From Nocardia sp. alder85J (lineage in GTDB: Bacteria; Actinomycetota; Actinomycetes; Mycobacteriales; Mycobacteriaceae), in the NCBI RefSeq assembly GCF_020176955.2, contig NZ_JAIUCZ020000017.1, forward strand, positions 1-64,000: a DNA stretch of 64,000 nucleotides, in the 5' to 3' direction. The notes beneath the pieces were generated by a model. That model ran no database searches and was not told the DNA's origin. It saw nothing but the letters and a program-made list of their open reading frames with translations. The first letter of the stretch is position 1. Each line of letters starts with the position of its first letter. The position numbers were made by a program, and so were the translations under genes. Positions 59,548 through 64,000 of the stretch are shown piece by piece.

Positions 59548-60129
59548 CCGCGCGGCCGTCTGCGGCGGCAGGATCGTGGCGGCGTGCCGGATCTCGGCGC
59601 CCGCGCAGCGGCGGATGGCGATGGCGTCGGTGACCACCTCGGTCAGCGCCTCCTGCCCGATCCCGGCCTCGGCCAGATCGAGCACGGTCCGCACCGGCGT
59701 GGTGACCAGGAAGGTGCCCGCGGATTCCACATCCCGCCCGTGCAGCACCCGGCGCAGCACCACCAGCCCGGGAGCGCTGGGCAACCGGCCGTCACCGGCG
59801 GACATGTGCACGAATCGCGGGCGCAGCCGCCCCAATCCGTGCAGTTCGGCCGCGCTGTGATGGGAGACCGCGGCGGCGCCGTCGAACCACGCCGACCACA
59901 TCGCGTATTCGTCGAGCGGGCCCGCCGGGCAGTCGGCCATCCGCAGCAGCCCGACCCCGACCCGGATCACGGACCCGTCGTCGAGTCCCGTGCGGATCCG
60001 GTCCTCGCACCGAGTGCGCCAGACCAGGCGGGTGGTGAAGTATCCGGCATGCCGCTGGGCCAGTTGGCGCAGCGCCCACCAATCGGAGTCCGAATCGCGA
60101 CTTTCCTTGATAGCGTCATCGCCGGACAT
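59521..60129 (-). CDS. AbiEi-like antitoxin-domain protein (orphan)
   Basis: 202 residues. The N-terminal 'WWALRQLAQRHAGYFTTRLVWRTRCEDRIRTGLDDGSVIRVGVGLLRM' segment is the winged-helix AbiEi_4-type domain of type IV antitoxins; 'YAMWSAWFDGAAAVSHHSAAELHGLG' and 'TTPVRTVLDLAEAGIGQEAL' are the usual C-terminal blocks. No AbiEii-like nucleotidyltransferase toxin is adjacent, so it is an orphan and may be a plain regulator. ATG at 60129 chosen; 3' ends overlap the methyltransferase gene by 27 bases. Confidence 0.8.
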   Translation of the reverse strand: MSGDDAIKESRDSDSDWWALRQLAQRHAGYFTTRLVWRTRCEDRIRTGLDDGSVIRVGVGLLRMADCPAGPLDEYAMWSAWFDGAAAVSHHSAAELHGLGRLRPRFVHMSAGDGRLPSAPGLVVLRRVLHGRDVESAGTFLVTTPVRTVLDLAEAGIGQEALTEVVTDAIAIRRCAGAEIRHAATILPPQTAARLRRALSRA

Positions 60130-60250
60130 GTGATCCAGGTTACGCTGGCGGGCTGGGTCGTATGCCGCAATCGGCACGGACCGAGAAATTGGCCGTGCTC
60201 TCAGCCGCGCCACAGGGGTGGCTCATGAAAGCTCGGGAAGAATCGCGGAC

Positions 60251-60997
60251 ATGAGTTCGTACCCCCCGGACACCACGGTCGCCACCGGCGCGGGCACCGG
60301 CGGCACCGGCAACCTGCGGCGCAACCTCCTGATCGCGGGGCTGGTCGTCGCGCTCGCCGTGGTCGCCACCCTGATCGGCGCGGAGACCTACTACCGCAAG
60401 CACTACGCCGACTGCATCGCGGCGCAGACCGAGCACGACCTGGGTTCCAAGGTGTCGGTGCACTTCGGGGCGAAACCGTTGCTGCTCACCGCGATCGATC
60501 ACAAGGTCGGCTCGGTGACGATGGACAGCGACGACGCCAAGTTCGGCCCCGCCGTCGGCATGAAGGTGCACGCGACGATCAACGACGTCGCGGTGGTCGA
60601 CGGCGGCGCGAACGTCGGCCACAGCAGCGCCGACGTCACCTGGACCGACGACGGCATCCAGCAGACCCTCAACGGCATGGTGTCCGACGTGAAGTCCAGC
60701 GCCTCGGACGGCATGCTGACCGTGAAGGTGCTCGGCGGCCTGGCCGATCTGCAACTGAAACCGCAGATCGTCGGCAACCAGATCCAGGTCACCACCGCAT
60801 CGGCGTCGCTGCTGGGCATCGGCCTGCCCACCGATCTGGTCTCCGGCATCGTCGATCTGATGACCCAGAGCCTCCAGACCTACCCGCTGGACATGCACCC
60901 GACCTCGGTGCAGGTCACCGACAACGGCCTGGCGGTCCGCCTCGCGGGCGGCGCGACGAAGCTGGCGGCGAACCAGAACACCACCATGCGGTGCTGA
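60251..60997 (+). CDS. DUF2993 (LmeA-like) membrane-anchored protein
   Basis: 248 residues. One N-terminal membrane helix (about 24-43, 'NLLIAGLVVALAVVATLIGA') followed by an exported domain with 'GSKVSVHFGAKPLLLTAIDHKVGSVTMDSDDAKFG', the DUF2993 pattern. LmeA in mycobacteria takes part in lipomannan elongation in the periplasm, and this is the Rv0479c-like position before deoC. It may bind lipid; exact role unknown. Confidence 0.85.
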   Translation: MSSYPPDTTVATGAGTGGTGNLRRNLLIAGLVVALAVVATLIGAETYYRKHYADCIAAQTEHDLGSKVSVHFGAKPLLLTAIDHKVGSVTMDSDDAKFGPAVGMKVHATINDVAVVDGGANVGHSSADVTWTDDGIQQTLNGMVSDVKSSASDGMLTVKVLGGLADLQLKPQIVGNQIQVTTASASLLGIGLPTDLVSGIVDLMTQSLQTYPLDMHPTSVQVTDNGLAVRLAGGATKLAANQNTTMRC

Positions 60998-61004
60998 GCG
61001 GTGC

Positions 61005-61697
61005 CTACTCGGGGAATCCGGCCAGCACCTCGCGGGAACGGGACAGGCCGAGCCGGGTGGCGCCCGCGGCGATCAGCGCGGCGGCCGCCGCGGCGGTCCG
61101 GATGCCGCCGCTGGCCTTGACCCCCAGCCGCCCGCCGACGGTCTCGGCCATCAACCGCACCGCGGCCACCGAGGCGCCGCCCGCGGGATGGAAACCGGTG
61201 GAGGTCTTCACGAAATCGGCGCCCGCGCGCTCGGCGGCGCGGCACACCGCGACGATCGCCGCATCCGGCAGCGCCGCCGCCTCGATGATCACCTTGAGCA
61301 GCGCCCGGTCCCCGATCGCCTCGCGGACGGTGAGGATCTCGGCCAGCACCGCGTCGTAGTCGCCGGCCACGGCGGCACCGACGTCGATGACCATGTCGAC
61401 CTCGTCGGCGCCCTGTTCCACCGCCAGCCGCGCCTCGGAACCCTTCACCAGCGCATGGTGTTTACCGGACGGGAAACCGGCGACGGTCGCGACCACCAGG
61501 CCCGGAGCCCGCACGGGCAGCATCGACGGTGACAGGCAGACCGCGAGGACGCCGAGCTCACCGGCCTCCGCCACGGTGGCCGCCACCGCGTCCGCGGTGG
61601 CCTCCGGGGCGAGCAGGGTGTGGTCGATCATGGCCGCCACCTCGCGCCGGGTGGGGCCGAGGGGAGAATCCGCCGCCACCGGCGCGCTGTCTGCCAC
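61005..61697 (-). CDS. deoC: Deoxyribose-phosphate aldolase
   Basis: About 230 residues; it splits 2-deoxyribose-5-phosphate to glyceraldehyde-3-phosphate and acetaldehyde. 'MIDHTLLAPEAT' opening, 'GADEVDMVIDVGA', Schiff-base Lys in 'ADFVKTSTGFHPAGGA' and 'VKASGGIRT'. The GTG gives about 24 residues before the first conserved motif and a weak ribosome site. Convergent with the DUF2993 gene, 7 bases apart. Confidence 0.96.
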   Translation of the reverse strand: MADSAPVAADSPLGPTRREVAAMIDHTLLAPEATADAVAATVAEAGELGVLAVCLSPSMLPVRAPGLVVATVAGFPSGKHHALVKGSEARLAVEQGADEVDMVIDVGAAVAGDYDAVLAEILTVREAIGDRALLKVIIEAAALPDAAIVAVCRAAERAGADFVKTSTGFHPAGGASVAAVRLMAETVGGRLGVKASGGIRTAAAAAALIAAGATRLGLSRSREVLAGFPE

Positions 61698-61815
61698 GAG
61701 TGTGCAGTCTGGCACACCGTGGCGGCGTTGCGGGTCGCCGGTACCGGCGCGCACACTCGAAGCAACAAGCTCACTCGGGCCCGACGGGACGTCCCGGGCG
61801 GAAGGAGAGGTGACC

Positions 61816-62352
61816 GTGCTGATCCGGCGCGAGCAGGCCGGCGACATCCTCTCCATCGATGCGGTGCATCGCGGGGCCTTCGCACAGGCGCACCCCGGTC
61901 ACGGCGCGGCGGCGGCGGCCGCCGACCCCGCGGAGGTGGATCTGGTCCACCGGCTGCGCAGCGATCACGGCTGGATCCCGACGTTATCGCTGGTCGCCGA
62001 GGTGCAGGAGCGTGTGGTCGGGCACGTCTGCCTCACCCGGGCCACGGTGGGCCGGTTCCCGGTGCTCGCGCTGGGCCCGGTCGGCGTGCTGCCGCCACGG
62101 CAGGGTGAAGGGATCGGTTCCGCACTGCTGCACGCCGCCCTCGGCGCCGCCGACGCCCTGGACGAACCGCTGGTGGGCCTGCTGGGCAGCCTGGAGTACT
62201 ACCCGCGTTTCGGTTTCGTCCCGGGCGCACGGCTGGGCATCGTGCCCGACGAGCCGACCTGGGCCGACCATTTCCAGGTGCGCCCGCTGACCGCGTACGA
62301 GGCGGCGATGACCGGCGAGTTCCGCTACGCCGAACCCTTCTCTCGGCTGTAG
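61816..62352 (+). CDS. GNAT-family N-acetyltransferase
   Basis: 178 residues with GNAT motifs: 'LIRREQAGDILSIDAVHRGAF', 'VVGHVCLTRATVGRFPVLALGPVGVLPPRQGEGIGSALLHAAL' (acetyl-CoA pyrophosphate loop Q/R-x-x-G-x-G/A) and 'VGLLGSLEYYPRFGFVPG'. This matches the YhbS-like subgroup. Substrate unknown. GTG with GGAGAGG upstream chosen; a GTG two codons earlier is possible. Divergent from deoC. Confidence 0.9.
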   Translation: MLIRREQAGDILSIDAVHRGAFAQAHPGHGAAAAAADPAEVDLVHRLRSDHGWIPTLSLVAEVQERVVGHVCLTRATVGRFPVLALGPVGVLPPRQGEGIGSALLHAALGAADALDEPLVGLLGSLEYYPRFGFVPGARLGIVPDEPTWADHFQVRPLTAYEAAMTGEFRYAEPFSRL

Positions 62353-62377
62353 TGCGCCATCCTGCGAGGATGGAGCC

Positions 62378-63268
62378 ATGAGCTCCACCCCCGCGCCCTC
62401 CGACGACCAGCGTTACGTGCTGACCCTCGGCTGTCCGGACCGGCCGGGCATCATCGCCCGGATCACCTCGTTCATCGCCGAGTTCGGCGGGTCGATCGTG
62501 GAGGCCGGATATCACTCCGATCGCGAGTCCGGCTGGTTCTTCACCCGGCAGGCGATCCTGGCGGCGACGGTGCCGTTCGGACTGACCGAGCTGCGGCAGC
62601 GGTTCGCGGCGGTGGCCGCGCAGCTGGGTCCGGAGACGGATTGGCAGGTGCTGGATTCCGCGCAGCGGCGCCGGGCGGTCCTACTGGTCAGCAAAGACGG
62701 CCACTGCCTGCACGACCTGCTGGGCCGGGCGGCCAGCGGTGAGCTGCCCGCCACCATCGAGGCGGTCGTGGGCAATCATCCGGATCTGGCGGAGATGACC
62801 CGCGCCCACGGCGTGAAGTTCCACCACGTACCGTTCCCGCGCGATCCGGCCGAGCGCGGCCCGGCGTTCGACCGGGTCCGGACCCTGGTCGACGGGTACG
62901 AGCCGGATGCGGTGGTGCTGGCGCGATTCATGCAGGTGCTACCGGCGGAACTGTGCGAGCACTGGGCGGGCCGCGCGCTCAACATCCACCACAGCTTCCT
63001 GCCGTCGTTCGTCGGCGCCCGCCCCTATCACCAGGCGTTCGCCCGCGGTGTGAAGCTGATCGGCGCGACCTGCCACTACGTGACGCCGGAGCTGGACGCC
63101 GGTCCGATCATCGAACAGGACGTCATCCGCATCGACCACGCCGACACCGCCCGCGACATGGTCCGCCAGGGCCGCGACATCGAACGGGTGGTACTGGCCC
63201 GCGGCCTGCGCTGGCACCTGGAGGGCCGGGTGCTGGTGCACGGCCGCCGCACGGTCGTCTTCAGCTGA
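62378..63268 (+). CDS. purU: Formyltetrahydrofolate deformylase
   Basis: 296 residues. An N-terminal ACT domain (about 12-85, 'RYVLTLGCPDRPGIIARITSFIAEFGGSIVEAGYHSD') and a formyltransferase-type hydrolase domain with 'LARFMQVLPAELCEHWAGRALNIHHSFLPSFVGARPYHQAF' (catalytic Asn/His) and 'GATCHYVTPELDAGPIIEQDV'. It releases formate from 10-formyl-THF to balance one-carbon units. It starts 25 bases behind the GNAT gene. Confidence 0.96.
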   Translation: MSSTPAPSDDQRYVLTLGCPDRPGIIARITSFIAEFGGSIVEAGYHSDRESGWFFTRQAILAATVPFGLTELRQRFAAVAAQLGPETDWQVLDSAQRRRAVLLVSKDGHCLHDLLGRAASGELPATIEAVVGNHPDLAEMTRAHGVKFHHVPFPRDPAERGPAFDRVRTLVDGYEPDAVVLARFMQVLPAELCEHWAGRALNIHHSFLPSFVGARPYHQAFARGVKLIGATCHYVTPELDAGPIIEQDVIRIDHADTARDMVRQGRDIERVVLARGLRWHLEGRVLVHGRRTVVFS

Positions 63269-63426
63269 CCCGCTCTCCACACGCCCTTGCCGATTCGACG
63301 ACTCCACTTGCCACGCACCATGATTCGCACCCAGGGCAGGTGCCCGCACCTCATTCCGCGCCAGATGGGTGCGGGGACCTGCGCCGGGTGCGAATCCGGC
63401 GGTCGGCACGCGTCGACGCGCCTCCG

Positions 63427-64000
63427 TCAGGCGCTGGCCTCGGCGCTGCGATGGGCCGCGATCAGCACCCGTTCCAGTTCGGCGTTGAACTCCGGATACG
63501 CCTCGACATTGCCGAGATGACCGGTCGGCAGCACCCGCAGGGTATCGAGAGATCCTGCGCGCGTGAGCATTTCGGCGATCCGGCGGGAATGCACGGGCGG
63601 CGTCAGGTCGTCGTGGTCACCGGCGATCACGGTGGTGGGCACGGTGAGGCGCTCGGCGGCATCGCCGAGGGCCAGATCGGCGAGCAGCAGGCCGAAGGCC
63701 GCGCGCACCGCCGCCGGGCAGGAGCGCACGATCGACAGCGCGAATTCGGCGATGTCGCCGGTGGCGGCCAGGCTCATCACCTGCCGCCGGAACACCCAGC
63801 GCACCGGCGCGATCGGCGGGAAGACCAGTTGCCCGGCCAGACCCCAGCGGCCCAGCCCGTGCGGCAGCCGCAGCCGCCCGCGGTTGAAGAACGGCAGCAC
63901 GGTGGTCTCGGCGATCAGATTGCCCGGGGCGGTGTTGGTCAGCACCACCGCGGCGGCCCGCTCGGTCACCTGTTCGGGATGACGGGCGGCCCATGCCTGA
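63427..64000 (-). CDS. Alpha/beta-hydrolase fold protein, C-terminal part (cut by window end)
   Basis: The frame is open to the window edge, so the N-terminus and the nucleophile lie outside. The visible ~190 residues include 'LTVPTTVIAGDHDDLTPPVHSRRIAEML' (acid residue) and 'LRVLPTGHLGNVEAYPEFNAEL' (catalytic His), typical of lipase/peroxidase-like alpha/beta hydrolases. The Met at 63969 is internal, not the start. The 158-base gap to purU holds nothing clear. Confidence 0.85.
   Translation of the reverse strand, partial: QAWAARHPEQVTERAAAVVLTNTAPGNLIAETTVLPFFNRGRLRLPHGLGRWGLAGQLVFPPIAPVRWVFRRQVMSLAATGDIAEFALSIVRSCPAAVRAAFGLLLADLALGDAAERLTVPTTVIAGDHDDLTPPVHSRRIAEMLTRAGSLDTLRVLPTGHLGNVEAYPEFNAELERVLIAAHRSAEASA

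Overview
The window is a piece of a high-GC actinobacterial chromosome, most likely Nocardia or a close relative in the Mycobacteriales. The evidence is gene content and order. From about 12.4 kb to 63.3 kb the genes follow, in inverted orientation, the backbone known from Mycobacterium tuberculosis between deoC (Rv0478) and ccsA (Rv0529): deoC, a DUF2993 protein, a DUF2505 protein, murB, an L,D-transpeptidase lipoprotein, an SDR, mshA, a YbjN protein, gpmA, senX3-regX3, ppx, the Rv0497-Rv0499-like genes, proC, a small HTH protein, bS22, galE2, a PlsC-type acyltransferase, a SerB1-like phosphatase, a glutaredoxin-like protein, hemA-hemC-hemD, hemB, hemL, and a system II cytochrome c maturation operon. 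Locus numbers are from memory. Starts are often GTG, and ATGA/GTGA stop-start overlaps are very common. No tRNA, rRNA, CRISPR array, transposase or phage gene was seen.

Region 1 (1-11 kb) is accessory. It holds a double ABM-like protein, a 33-residue peptide gene with an excellent ribosome site and its own terminator, an SRPBCC protein, a TPP-dependent decarboxylase/ligase, a HisC-like aminotransferase and a KAS III-like enzyme whose catalytic His is replaced by Asn. The last two genes lie directly behind a complete conservon (cvnA-B-C-D: NIT-domain sensor kinase, roadblock protein, DUF742 protein, small GTPase). I read this as an uncharacterised small-molecule pathway tied to a conservon signalling module. 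A hemerythrin-domain gene and about 1.3 kb without a confident gene follow.

Region 2 (12.4-31.3 kb) is the tetrapyrrole and cytochrome c block. On the minus strand, rex-hemA-hemC-hemD form one operon with ATGA overlaps, headed by a near-consensus Rex operator. hemB has its own unit. hemL is translationally coupled to a phosphatase, a thioredoxin lipoprotein, a Pro-rich protein of unknown role, ccdA, resB and ccsA. A 75-bp tandem repeat sits exactly on the GTGA junction between the phosphatase and thioredoxin genes and resembles mycobacterial MIRU elements in position and size. Small secreted, membrane and Sel1-repeat proteins lie between.

Region 3 (31.4-43.8 kb) holds the acyltransferase, galE2-like SDR, bS22, HTH protein, proC, thioesterase, TIM-barrel protein, a membrane protein with a large disordered extension, ppx, a Cys-rich conserved protein, an FMN reductase and the senX3-regX3 phosphate-sensing pair. 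Region 4 (44-64 kb) holds an exported CocE/S15 hydrolase, an exported S1 protease, gpmA, a ROK kinase, a nitroreductase, the mycothiol glycosyltransferase gene mshA, several oxidoreductases and hydrolases, cell-wall genes (L,D-transpeptidase, murB), a DUF2505 pair, an orphan AbiEi-like protein, deoC, a GNAT protein, purU and a hydrolase cut by the window end.
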